From: Erwinia sp. E_sp_B01_1
Lineage (GTDB): Bacteria; Pseudomonadota; Gammaproteobacteria; Enterobacterales; Enterobacteriaceae
DNA: 64,000 nucleotides
NCBI RefSeq assembly: GCF_036865545.1
Contig: NZ_CP142208.1
Span: forward strand, 2,480,001 to 2,544,000
Direction of reading: 5' to 3'
Shown here: positions 48,779-57,043 of the stretch, in pieces
Position numbering within the stretch: the first letter of the stretch is position 1
Layout: every line of letters starts with the position of its first letter
Program-made: the position numbers and the translations under genes
The notes under the pieces: model-generated
Database searches by the model: none
The model's input: only the letters and a program-made list of their open reading frames with translations
What the model was told of the DNA's origin: nothing

Positions 48779-48832
48779 TGTTTCTCCCTTTAATGTTGAA
48801 CAGTTCCAGTAGCGGATGACTTCAGCAGTCCG

Positions 48833-50434
48833 CTATTTTCCTTCGGTATCTGCAAATAGATCTTCCAGGCTTGATTTAATCAGGGTGACATGCGGGCCAT
48901 AGATAATCTGAACCCCTTTGTCTTTACGAATGACGCCTTTGGCACCACTCCTTTTCAGGACATCGTCATCCACACATTCTTCATCGATCACGGTGATCCG
49001 CAGACGCGTGGCACAGCAGTCAATATCCACGATATTAGTCACCCCACCCAACCCGGAAATAATCAATTCCGGGACTGACTCAGCGGGATTATTTTGCTCA
49101 TTCCTGGCAGCCAGATCTTTACGTGTATAAAGTTTTGTCTCCCGGGCATCATCCTCCCGGCCCGGCGTTTTGAAAGCCAGACGGTTGATCAGGAAACGGA
49201 AGCTGAAGTAATAAACCGGGAATAAGGGGATACCAATCAGAATGGCATTCACCCAGTGAGTTTTCGCATTGCCCTGCATTACGCCAAACAGCACGAAATC
49301 AATCAGGCTGCCTGAAAAAGTTTGCCCGACGCCCACGCTAAACAGGTGGCAAAACATAAATGATAATCCGGCCAGGAGGCAGTGCAGGACATAGAGCAAA
49401 GGTGCGGCGAACAGGAAAGAGAATTCGATCGGTTCGGTGATTCCTGTCAATACCGCCGTCAGCGTGGCTGAGAGCAACAGGCCCATCACCAGCCGGCGTT
49501 TTTCAGGCCTTGCGGTATGGTAAATGGCCAGGGCCGCACCAGGAATGCCAAACAGATAGAACGGGAACTTACCGGCCATAAAGCGGGTAGCTTCAACCGA
49601 AAATTGCTGTGTAGACGGGCTGGCCAGTTCGGCAAAGAATATATTTTGCGCACCAAAGACGGCTATTCCATCGATAATGGCGGTTCCACCAATACCTGTC
49701 TGCCAGAAAGGCATATAGAACACGTGATGCAAACCAAAAGGGATCAGCGCTCGTTCAATCAGCCCGTAAATAAAGGTTCCGGCATAACCGGCACTGTTAA
49801 CCAGCGCACCTAAATGCAGAATGCCGTTCTGGATAGCGGGCCAGATAAAAAACATCAGGATCCCCACGCCCAGATAGCTGACCGCTGAGATGATGGGAAC
49901 AAAGCGCGTACCGCCAAAAAAGGACAATGTCGCCGGAAGTTCAATCCGGTAATAGCGATTATGCAGGGCTGCCACACCCAGTCCGGCGATAACCCCACCA
50001 AATACCCCCATCTGCAAAGAGTGAATGCCAAGTGTTAAGCCAAGCGATCCGTCGGGTAAAACTCCCGGCACCAGCATGCCTTTGATTTCCAGCATGGCGT
50101 TTATAGTGGCATGCATAATCAGGAAGCCTATTGCTCCCGAGATGGCCGCCACGTCCTTCTCTTTTTTTGCCATTCCCATGGCCACACCAATGGCGAACAG
50201 CAGCGGCAGATTAGAAAAAACCACGCTGCCAGCACTTTTCATCACAGTCAGCAAAGCGTGAAGTATCGTCTCATCGCCCAGCAGAGCACGCAGTCCATAA
50301 GAGTCAATTGTGGTGGTATTGGTGAATGAGGCACCGATGCCCAGCAACAGCCCGGCGACCGGAAGTAGCGCAACAGGCAGCATAAAGGCGCGACCTATCC
50401 GTTGCAGAATGCCAAAGTTGAGGTTTATTTTCAT
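48833..50434 (-). CDS. PTS EIICB permease (glucose/maltose type, MalX-like)
   Basis: 533 residues. The EIIC membrane domain covers about 1-430 with the family motif GITEPIEFSFLF, and the EIIB domain is C-terminal with the phospho-cysteine motif DIDCCATRLRI and VDDDVLKRSGAKGV. There is no EIIA domain, so a general EIIA such as EIIA-Glc must supply phosphate. Closest remembered relative is MalX, but the genes beside it (rpiB, AlsE-like) suggest a hexose such as allose or allulose. First gene of the operon, divergent from the regulator. Confidence 0.9.
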   Translation of the reverse strand: MKINLNFGILQRIGRAFMLPVALLPVAGLLLGIGASFTNTTTIDSYGLRALLGDETILHALLTVMKSAGSVVFSNLPLLFAIGVAMGMAKKEKDVAAISGAIGFLIMHATINAMLEIKGMLVPGVLPDGSLGLTLGIHSLQMGVFGGVIAGLGVAALHNRYYRIELPATLSFFGGTRFVPIISAVSYLGVGILMFFIWPAIQNGILHLGALVNSAGYAGTFIYGLIERALIPFGLHHVFYMPFWQTGIGGTAIIDGIAVFGAQNIFFAELASPSTQQFSVEATRFMAGKFPFYLFGIPGAALAIYHTARPEKRRLVMGLLLSATLTAVLTGITEPIEFSFLFAAPLLYVLHCLLAGLSFMFCHLFSVGVGQTFSGSLIDFVLFGVMQGNAKTHWVNAILIGIPLFPVYYFSFRFLINRLAFKTPGREDDARETKLYTRKDLAARNEQNNPAESVPELIISGLGGVTNIVDIDCCATRLRITVIDEECVDDDVLKRSGAKGVIRKDKGVQIIYGPHVTLIKSSLEDLFADTEGK

Positions 50435-50809
50435 GTTTTCGCTTCCCTGAGGTTATGCCATCCATTTATTTAGCAGGCGAGCATCAAAATTATTTTGACT
50501 ATCGCCCAGCGACTTCACGAGGCAAATTATTAATGTGAAGAAAGAAGAAAAGCAACAGCCTCAGGCGACCTGCATCACAAAATAAATATTTTCTGTAAAC
50601 TTCCGGAATGGGGAAGTTAATTGATCATGTTAGACGGACCCATAACCATTAATAAAAAACAGATTTAATTACGGAGGTGATATTTAAAAATCACGTTAAA
50701 AAATTTAGTTATAAATTAATAACAATCGTATCGGGGCTTTTTATTTTGGATAATCAGAGATTGTGATAAGATTTTTTCATGATTATCAGCAGGGACCTGG
50801 TATAACTCA
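50435..50809. promoter_or_regulatory. Divergent control region of the PTS-rpiB operon
   Basis: 375 bases, strongly AT-rich. AACTTCC (50599-50605) and GGAAGTT (50613-50619) form perfect arms with a seven-base spacer, a good operator candidate for the RpiR-family protein. GATAATC at 50749-50755 and GATTATC at 50781-50787 form a second, wider inverted pair just before the regulator start, next to a TGTGA half-site. No other gene is visible. Confidence 0.5.
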
Positions 50810-51709
50810 ATGAATGACAAGAAAATATCCACTCAGGGAATGGAAAGTGCATTGGCTACAGGCGCAAGAATTAAAATGTCTTTGTCCCAGCTCAATGCCA
50901 CAGAACGCAGAATTACTGAATGGCTGATTACTAAAGGCAATATCACGGGAAACACCAGTTTGCGTGAAGTTGCTGTAACGCTTGGTGTCTCTGAACCTTT
51001 GCTGGTTAAAGTGGCCAAGAAGATAGGCTTTTCAGGTTATCGCGAGTTACGCAGCGCCCTGCACGACTATTTCAGCGTACTGCCCTATGAACGTGAAGAG
51101 GAGATTACGGAACATGACAGTCTGGATACGGTATTAAATAAAGTTTTTTCAAACAGCATTCAGGCATTGAAAGAAGCCCGCTCGGTGGCTGATACCTCGG
51201 TGATAAGCAAAGCTGCACGGATGATTTTTCAGGCGCGGAGGGTGATTATTTTTGGCGTTGGGGGCTCTGCATCGGTAGGCCTGGATTTTGAGCACAAACT
51301 TCTGCGGATCGGCATCCTTAGCCATACCTACAGCGATCACCACCTGATGCTGATGGCAGCCAGCCAGTTTGATCACCAGGATGTGGTTGTAGCAATATCC
51401 CAGACTGGCGACACCCTGGAGATGATCAACGCCGTTAAAACGGCGCGCTCGCATCAGGCAAAGGTTGTCTGCATCACCAAAGACGAGGGTACCCCACTTT
51501 CACAGTGTGCCGATCTCGCCATTTTCAGCCCCTCAATGGGCGGCCCGCTGCTCGGTCAGAATGCTGTGGCCAGGGTGATTCAGCTTAACCTGCTGGACAG
51601 CCTGTTTATTGCTATCCTGCTGGAAGATTTCCCGAACAATAGCGAAAAACTGGCACGAGGACTGGAAATTGTCAGCCCGCTGCATGGTGGTGTTAAGTCA
51701 TCCTGTTAA
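50810..51709 (+). CDS. RpiR/MurR-family sugar-phosphate regulator
   Basis: 299 residues (E. coli AlsR/RpiR 296). N-terminal helix-turn-helix at about 20-85 (SLREVAVTLGVSEPLLVKVAKKIGFSGYRELRSAL) and a C-terminal SIS phosphosugar domain from about 125 (VIIFGVGGSASVGLDFEHKLLRIGI, AISQTGDTLEMINAVKTA). The sequence pattern resembles E. coli RpiR, which represses rpiB/als. Divergent from the PTS operon, so it most likely represses it and is relieved by the sugar phosphate. Confidence 0.88.
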   Translation: MNDKKISTQGMESALATGARIKMSLSQLNATERRITEWLITKGNITGNTSLREVAVTLGVSEPLLVKVAKKIGFSGYRELRSALHDYFSVLPYEREEEITEHDSLDTVLNKVFSNSIQALKEARSVADTSVISKAARMIFQARRVIIFGVGGSASVGLDFEHKLLRIGILSHTYSDHHLMLMAASQFDHQDVVVAISQTGDTLEMINAVKTARSHQAKVVCITKDEGTPLSQCADLAIFSPSMGGPLLGQNAVARVIQLNLLDSLFIAILLEDFPNNSEKLARGLEIVSPLHGGVKSSC

Positions 51710-52032
51710 GGCGATTTTTTTAGCCACTGTCCGTTAATGCCCCTGACGTACTCTCCGGGGGCTGCACGTTCTACCAGCTTTTGTCCGGCAATCCGCCCTA
51801 CTTCGGCCGTGGTCAGATTATTGCGCTGCGCCAGCGTCTGATAGTGCTGCATCCGCCCCTGATTGATACGTACCACCAGGGCCTGAGTGTCTGGGTCCTG
51901 CTTAAGAGGCGCGATATAGCCTGACAGGGTTTCCCCTACCAGCCCCTGCTGGCGTGCCTGATCCAGCGTCACCGCCAGGGCGGCGGGTGACAGCAATAAA
52001 AGGGCTACCACAAGGCTTTTTAGCTGTTTCAT
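51706..52032 (-). CDS. ydbL: YdbL, periplasmic partner of YdbH-YnbE
   Basis: 108 residues, DUF1318. Signal peptide (MKQLKSLVVALLLLSPAALA, then VTLDQARQQGLVGETLSGYIAPLKQD) and the conserved end VERAAPGEYVRGINGQWLKK. In E. coli YdbL works with the YdbH-YnbE intermembrane bridge that helps move phospholipid to the outer membrane. Follows ynbE by ten bases. Confidence 0.94.
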   Translation of the reverse strand: MKQLKSLVVALLLLSPAALAVTLDQARQQGLVGETLSGYIAPLKQDPDTQALVVRINQGRMQHYQTLAQRNNLTTAEVGRIAGQKLVERAAPGEYVRGINGQWLKKSP

Positions 52033-52042
52033 TCTCGTCCCC

Positions 52043-52231
52043 TCAGAACAGATCGCTCTGGTTTTTTAACAACGCCTCAACATCTTTATCCACCTTGATA
52101 TGAATTTCATGCTCAATTTTGACGTTCATATTGATGGTGATCGGTTCCTTTGGGGCTGCGACTTCGATGCGGGGAACACAGCCGCTGAGCAACAGTATTC
52201 CGGCGGGCATCAGCAGGCTAATGCGTATCAT
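52043..52231 (-). CDS. ynbE: YnbE lipoprotein
   Basis: 62 residues from the ATG at 52229-52231; longer in-frame starts to 52264 would displace the lipobox. Lipobox LLSGC at the end of the signal, followed by the highly conserved VPRIEVAAPKEPITINMNVKIEHEI segment seen in E. coli YnbE. It anchors in the outer membrane and stacks with the C-terminal end of YdbH. Overlaps ydbH by 14 bases. Confidence 0.93.
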   Translation of the reverse strand: MIRISLLMPAGILLLSGCVPRIEVAAPKEPITINMNVKIEHEIHIKVDKDVEALLKNQSDLF

Positions 52232-54851
52232 TGATCGTTTCCTTGTGCGTCGGCAGCGCGGCATTTTGCTCTATCCAGGATTGCAAATTATCGCCAAAGC
52301 GCAGGCTGCGCCAGAGTTGAAAGAGATTTTCCTGCTGCGTGTAGTTAAGCGACACGCGCTGATTTTTATCGCTGAATCGGCTGGTGCCATTGACCTCAGC
52401 CTTCAGGGTCAATCCGCCGAGATTATCGATGTCCAGGGTGGCCCAACTGCGCGAAATCTCCATGTAACGCAGCCAGTCCATCGCCGCCCCAGCCGCAATG
52501 TTACTGCTGGCGATGGCATCGGCGAAGTCCTTATCCAGCCTGACCGTCAGCGGGCCGCTGTTGGCTATCCACCCGTCTTTAATCAGCCAGTGCGGATTGT
52601 TCAGCCATAACGGCAGTGCCCCGTTGATATGGCCGGACATGGCAATCTGTTTGGGTTTTAACGCCGTGACCAGTTCGCTCATGCTGATATTGTTCAGCCT
52701 TAGCGTGGCCGCTTCCGTCTGCGGAACCTGCAAACTTTCCAGGCTGAGTTGCCCACCCAACACATCCACAGCCACGTTGCTCAGGCGCAACGGCTGACGG
52801 TCGTTCCACGGGTACCAGCCCTGGAGATCTGCGTTGATATTGTGCAGGGCAAACTGATTGCGGACCTCTTTGATCCGCAGGGAAACCGGCCCTTTTGCAC
52901 CGAAATACCACTGATGCGCTTTGAGGCGGAACGGCAGTGAAAAATCGATGCCGTTGATGACGTTATCCGGCATCCAGATGCTGCCCTGACTGACCACCCA
53001 GTGCCCACCGGCTTCAAAACCCTGATCGCTGGCTGCTGAGAAAGCGACCTGCGCTTTCAGCGTGCCATCCTGAATTTTCATCTTCAGATCGTCACTGAGC
53101 AGCGGCTGGAATACTGACAGAGGCTGCTCTGGCCACCAGGCCTGGCCCCTGAGGCGTTCACCATCCCAACGCCCCTGCACGCGTACCGGACCAATAGCTT
53201 CAGCCTGTAGCGAACCTTTATAGTTAAATGTGGCAGGATCGCGCCCCTTCAGTGCCAGTTCGAGCCTGGCAGGGGGAAGATAGCCGCCTTCAGCGAAGGT
53301 TGTGCGCTGAGCATCCAGCCGGAACCTGCCTTCAAAAGCAGGATGGTCGCTGTCCCGCTGCCAGTGAACCGGCGCGTCGAGTTTCAGACGAGGCGCACGA
53401 ACCTTCACATTCCCGTAGCTGATCTGGTCGAAGCCGGTAGAGAGTGACGACAGTTCAATCAGCCGATCCTGCCAGCGCCCTCGTCCGCTCATGTCCCATT
53501 TTGCTGAGAGCGGGGCCATATAGCCTTCGCCCCAGTAGCGCCAGAGCCACTGCCCTTTATCCGGCCAGAAATCAGTAGCGCGGCCATCAAGATGCAGCCG
53601 GAAACGGCCCATCTGCGCATCGTGAGCGGTGAGAATGGCCTGTAACCGGCCCCCTATTCCGGCAGATGAAACGGTGACGCCAGCCAGCGGCCAGCGCGCC
53701 TCATCCACTTCCAGCGTGGAGAGCAGCCTCCCGCGCATGCGCAACAGCGCGCCGGGTTGGAGGACGAGTTTTGGGTCCAGCAATGGCCCCTGTACTTCTC
53801 CGGGCAGACCTGCGTAAAACTGTAACTGTGCAAGCTTGCTTTCGCCGGTGATACGGAAGGGTAACCCGCTGTCAGCCCAGTCCAGATGCCCCGGCCCCAG
53901 CGTCAGCACCACGTTACCCTTGCCGCCGCGCCCCTGAGTCAGCACGTTCAGCCTGCCGGTTATCTCTGTCGCCGGAATGCCCTTCTGCCACTCTTTCAGC
54001 GAAAGCGTCACCCCGCCAGAGAGCGGTTGAGCGGCATAAGGCCAGCGCCACTGGCCCTGCTGGATGAGAATTTGCTGGTCAGAAATTTTCCACGGCAGCG
54101 TCACCAGCGCCTGCTCCTCACCCTGCTGATGCACCACCATTTGTCCCTGCTGCTGCTGCCAGTCCAGATTAACCTTCAGCGGGGCAGAAATGCCCTGTAA
54201 TGAGACATTGCCCGTGAGCTTTCCCTCATCCGGTAATGCATTGGGGATCGCGGGTAAATTCAGGGTTCCCGCTAAAGTGATGGGCTCCGGAACACCTGGC
54301 GCATTGAGCGTTAATGACTGAATGGCTAACTGTTGTCCGGTAAGGTCAGCCTGCAAAGAGAGGTTTTGGCTTTTATAAGTAACTTTTTGTGTTTTGCTGT
54401 CCAGACTGAGCTTAAGCGCCCCGCCCCAGGCCTGCCAGGGGGAGATACTGAGATGAGTGATGGCGATATCTGCACCGGGCAGCATCGCCTGCCAGTCGGC
54501 CAGAGAACGTGGCGCGCTGGCTTCACCGGCAGGAAGTTTGCTGGCACAGGTGCTGTCAATAGTCAGACTGTCTGCGTTCAGGGTCCATCGTCCCGCTGTC
54601 CGCCCCAGAGCCAGCGCTTTTACTGCTGCCAGCTTACAGTCGGCAACCTGGTAAACCAGGCCGGGTAGCAATAGCTTTCCCGACTGCCAGCGCGGATTCT
54701 CCTCCATCACCAGCGTGGTGTTAACGGGCAGCCACAGCCCTACCAGCTTCGGTAGCCATTGGGTCACAGTCAGCAACAGGCTGGCGATCGACAGCAGTAC
54801 AATCAGCACCACCGAAATGACCACCTTCCAGCCACGGGAGATCTCAGTCAA
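52218..54851 (-). CDS. ydbH: AsmA-like intermembrane protein YdbH
   Basis: About 877 residues from the TTG at 54849-54851 (E. coli YdbH 879); the frame extends to a GTG at 54905 without a ribosome site, so the start is uncertain. A single N-terminal membrane helix (VVISVVLIVLLSIASLLLTV) is followed by a long periplasmic chain of beta-rich repeats, the AsmA-type groove that bridges to the outer membrane. With TamB and YhdP it moves phospholipids in E. coli. First gene of ydbH-ynbE-ydbL. Confidence 0.92.
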   Translation of the reverse strand: MTEISRGWKVVISVVLIVLLSIASLLLTVTQWLPKLVGLWLPVNTTLVMEENPRWQSGKLLLPGLVYQVADCKLAAVKALALGRTAGRWTLNADSLTIDSTCASKLPAGEASAPRSLADWQAMLPGADIAITHLSISPWQAWGGALKLSLDSKTQKVTYKSQNLSLQADLTGQQLAIQSLTLNAPGVPEPITLAGTLNLPAIPNALPDEGKLTGNVSLQGISAPLKVNLDWQQQQGQMVVHQQGEEQALVTLPWKISDQQILIQQGQWRWPYAAQPLSGGVTLSLKEWQKGIPATEITGRLNVLTQGRGGKGNVVLTLGPGHLDWADSGLPFRITGESKLAQLQFYAGLPGEVQGPLLDPKLVLQPGALLRMRGRLLSTLEVDEARWPLAGVTVSSAGIGGRLQAILTAHDAQMGRFRLHLDGRATDFWPDKGQWLWRYWGEGYMAPLSAKWDMSGRGRWQDRLIELSSLSTGFDQISYGNVKVRAPRLKLDAPVHWQRDSDHPAFEGRFRLDAQRTTFAEGGYLPPARLELALKGRDPATFNYKGSLQAEAIGPVRVQGRWDGERLRGQAWWPEQPLSVFQPLLSDDLKMKIQDGTLKAQVAFSAASDQGFEAGGHWVVSQGSIWMPDNVINGIDFSLPFRLKAHQWYFGAKGPVSLRIKEVRNQFALHNINADLQGWYPWNDRQPLRLSNVAVDVLGGQLSLESLQVPQTEAATLRLNNISMSELVTALKPKQIAMSGHINGALPLWLNNPHWLIKDGWIANSGPLTVRLDKDFADAIASSNIAAGAAMDWLRYMEISRSWATLDIDNLGGLTLKAEVNGTSRFSDKNQRVSLNYTQQENLFQLWRSLRFGDNLQSWIEQNAALPTHKETINDTH

Positions 54852-55043
54852 GGTTCCGTTCCATCCGTGAATATCTTGGGGTGAAATGATGGCATGGATT
54901 AGCACAAGGGAGAAGTTTTTAACCAGTAATCAACAGACTTCGCGCAAATTTAGTTCGTGTATCCCTTCAGATTCGCCGCTTGTTGAGAATTATTGTTACT
55001 ATGCTGTTAGTAGTATCCCTTTTACGGTCACAGGAGAGCGATC

Positions 55044-56045
55044 ATGAAATTAGCGGTGTACAGTACCAAACAGTACGACCGGAAATACCTTGAGCAGGTC
55101 AACAGGGAGTATGGCTTTGAACTGCAATTTTTTGACTTTCTGCTGACCGAGAGCACCGCCAAGAATGCGGTGGGCTGTGAGGGTATCTGCATTTTTGTGA
55201 ACGACGACGGTGGCCGCGTCGTGCTTGAAGAGCTGGCAGAGATGGGGGTTAAATTTGTGGCTCTGCGCTGTGCCGGTTTCAATAATGTCGATCTGGATGC
55301 GGCCAGAGAGCTGGGGATTAAAGTAGTTCGCGTGCCGGCCTATTCTCCGGAGGCCGTGGCGGAACATGCGGTCGGAATGATGATGACCCTTAACCGCCGG
55401 ATACACCGGGCTTATCAGCGAACACGCGACGCCAATTTTTCCCTCGAAGGCTTAATCGGCTTCAATATGCATGGCCGTACGGCGGGCGTGGTGGGAACCG
55501 GGAAAATAGGTCTGGCAACCCTGCGTATCCTGAAAGGCTTTGGTATGCGGCTGCTGGCATTTGATCCCTGGCCCAATCCGCAGGCTCAGGAGCTGGGTGC
55601 GGAATATGTCGATCTTCAGACTCTGTTTAAAGAAGCCGACGTGATTACGCTGCACTGCCCGATGACGCCGGAAAATCACCACCTGCTGAATATGTCTGCC
55701 TTTGATCAGATGAAAGACGGCGTGATGATTATCAACACCAGTCGCGGCGGATTGATTGATTCTCAGGCCGCGATAGATGCGCTTAAAATGCAGAAGATTG
55801 GGTCGCTGGGAATGGACGTTTATGAAAACGAACGCGATCTATTCTTTGAAGATAAATCCAACGACGTCATTCAGGACGATATCTTCCGTCGCCTTTCCGC
55901 CTGCCACAACGTGTTGTTTACCGGCCATCAGGCGTTTCTGACGGCAGAAGCGCTGACCAGCATTGCAGAAACCACCCTGAAAAATCTCCAGCAGCTGGAA
56001 AGTCAGCAGGTCTGTCCGAACGAGATAACGGAGCCCAGCGCCTGA
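55044..56045 (+). CDS. ldhA: D-lactate dehydrogenase, fermentative (NADH)
   Basis: 333 residues (E. coli LdhA 329). D-2-hydroxyacid dehydrogenase family: NAD-binding GVVGTGKIGLATLRIL, catalytic Arg in INTSRGGLIDSQAAIDAL, and the Glu/His pair YENERDLFFED and FTGHQAFLT. It reduces pyruvate to D-lactate during anaerobic growth. CAGGAGAGCG precedes the ATG. Divergent from ydbH as in E. coli. Confidence 0.97.
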   Translation: MKLAVYSTKQYDRKYLEQVNREYGFELQFFDFLLTESTAKNAVGCEGICIFVNDDGGRVVLEELAEMGVKFVALRCAGFNNVDLDAARELGIKVVRVPAYSPEAVAEHAVGMMMTLNRRIHRAYQRTRDANFSLEGLIGFNMHGRTAGVVGTGKIGLATLRILKGFGMRLLAFDPWPNPQAQELGAEYVDLQTLFKEADVITLHCPMTPENHHLLNMSAFDQMKDGVMIINTSRGGLIDSQAAIDALKMQKIGSLGMDVYENERDLFFEDKSNDVIQDDIFRRLSACHNVLFTGHQAFLTAEALTSIAETTLKNLQQLESQQVCPNEITEPSA

Positions 56046-56067
56046 GTTGATATCACATCCGCTGGCG

Positions 56068-56343
56068 TTAGCGTGCGCAGCTTCCACTGGAAAGCGCATT
56101 TTCGCCGCAGCGACGGCCGTTTGCTAACTGGCACATGCCCACAGAGCTGCCGTCAAGCTGGCGCGATAAGGCCAGCGTTCCACCAGCACTGGCGCAGGTA
56201 CTGGCTGCAAAATCAGACATTACCACGCGGGGGGGAACATGGGCGCTGGTTGCCTGCTGCGGCGGTTCGTTGTCGGTTTCGCTGCTGCTGCAGGCGGACA
56301 GCAACAGCGCACAACCTACAAGCAGAAAAGTTGCTGCTTTCAT
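56068..56343 (-). CDS. ydbJ: DUF333 lipoprotein, YdbJ-like
   Basis: 91 residues. Lipobox LLLSACSSS near residue 18, then a linker and the DUF333 segment with CASAGGTLALSRQLDGSSVGMCQLANGRRC and the end SGSCAR, matching E. coli YdbJ in layout and in the GMC...NG(R/K)RC pattern. Exported lipoprotein with three or four cysteines likely in disulfides. Function unknown. Convergent with ldhA. Confidence 0.82.
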   Translation of the reverse strand: MKAATFLLVGCALLLSACSSSETDNEPPQQATSAHVPPRVVMSDFAASTCASAGGTLALSRQLDGSSVGMCQLANGRRCGENALSSGSCAR

Positions 56344-56703
56344 CTATTCTCCGGGGGGCGGTGATTATGCAGGAAGCCAGCATAAGCTACGATTCAGAGC
56401 GGGTCGAGGGCTGTCACGAATATTTACCAAATTAAAACGATCGAAATAGCAATAGCCTGCCGTCTCATTTTATAAGGAGACGGACTGTGAAAAGTAAAAG
56501 GTATACAAATCTGAGGGTAAGGCAGGTTTAGGGACCGCCTGTCTGATATTGCACTGGCTGGCGCTCCACAGGGCTTAACCGGATGAGATCGTCAGATCAG
56601 GGCTGGAGGCCAGTCTGTTAAGAGACAGTAAAAAGCAGGGAATGCGTATCACGAAAGCGCCATCCATGAGTATGATGGCAATGTTAACTATAAGGAGAAG
56701 TGG
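56344..56703. other. Intergenic region with hairpin and a possible 14-codon ORF
   Basis: 360 bases between the YdbJ-like gene and the ABM gene. CCGTCTC (56460-56466) and GAGACGG (56477-56483) form a hairpin whose 3' arm contains AAGGAGA, placed seven bases before a GTG (56487) that opens a 14-codon basic frame (MKSKRYTNLRVRQV). Nothing else recognisable. Confidence 0.35.
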
Positions 56704-56991
56704 ATGACCGATAAAAATATCCTCATCGTGGCGAAATTCACTGCCCGGGCAGGAAAAGCCGATGAGTTAAAAAAGGTGCTGAACGCGGGAGTAAAACCTG
56801 CACGTGCTGAAGAAGGTTGCCTGCATTATGACCTCTATCGCAGCGTGGAAGACGGGAATGTATTCCTGTTTCATGAAACCTGGCGCAATGCAGAAGCAGT
56901 GGAAATTCATGGCAACCAGCCACACTTTAAAACGCTGATGGCCGATGCAGAACCCCTGCTGGCCCAACCGCCCGAAGTGCATAAAGTCTGA
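56704..56991 (+). CDS. Small antibiotic-biosynthesis-monooxygenase (ABM) domain protein, YgiN-like
   Basis: 95 residues, one ABM/dimeric ferredoxin-like domain. The opening ILIVAKFTARAGKADELKKVL and the central EEGCLHYDLYRSVEDGNVFLFHETWRNAEAVEIH are family landmarks. Such proteins act as cofactor-free quinol monooxygenases or autoinducer-handling enzymes (LsrG). Context gives no pathway. AAGGAG precedes the ATG and a bidirectional terminator follows. Confidence 0.88.
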   Translation: MTDKNILIVAKFTARAGKADELKKVLNAGVKPARAEEGCLHYDLYRSVEDGNVFLFHETWRNAEAVEIHGNQPHFKTLMADAEPLLAQPPEVHKV

Positions 56992-57005
56992 CGGCGTCAG
57001 GATCA

Positions 57006-57031
57006 AAAAAGGCCAGATATCTGGCCTTTTT
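57006..57031. terminator. Bidirectional terminator between the ABM gene and dbpA
   Basis: GGCCAGATATCTGGCC is a perfect 16-base palindrome flanked by six A on the left and five T on the right, serving both convergent genes. Confidence 0.9.
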
Positions 57032-57043
57032 ATTGAGCGGAAT

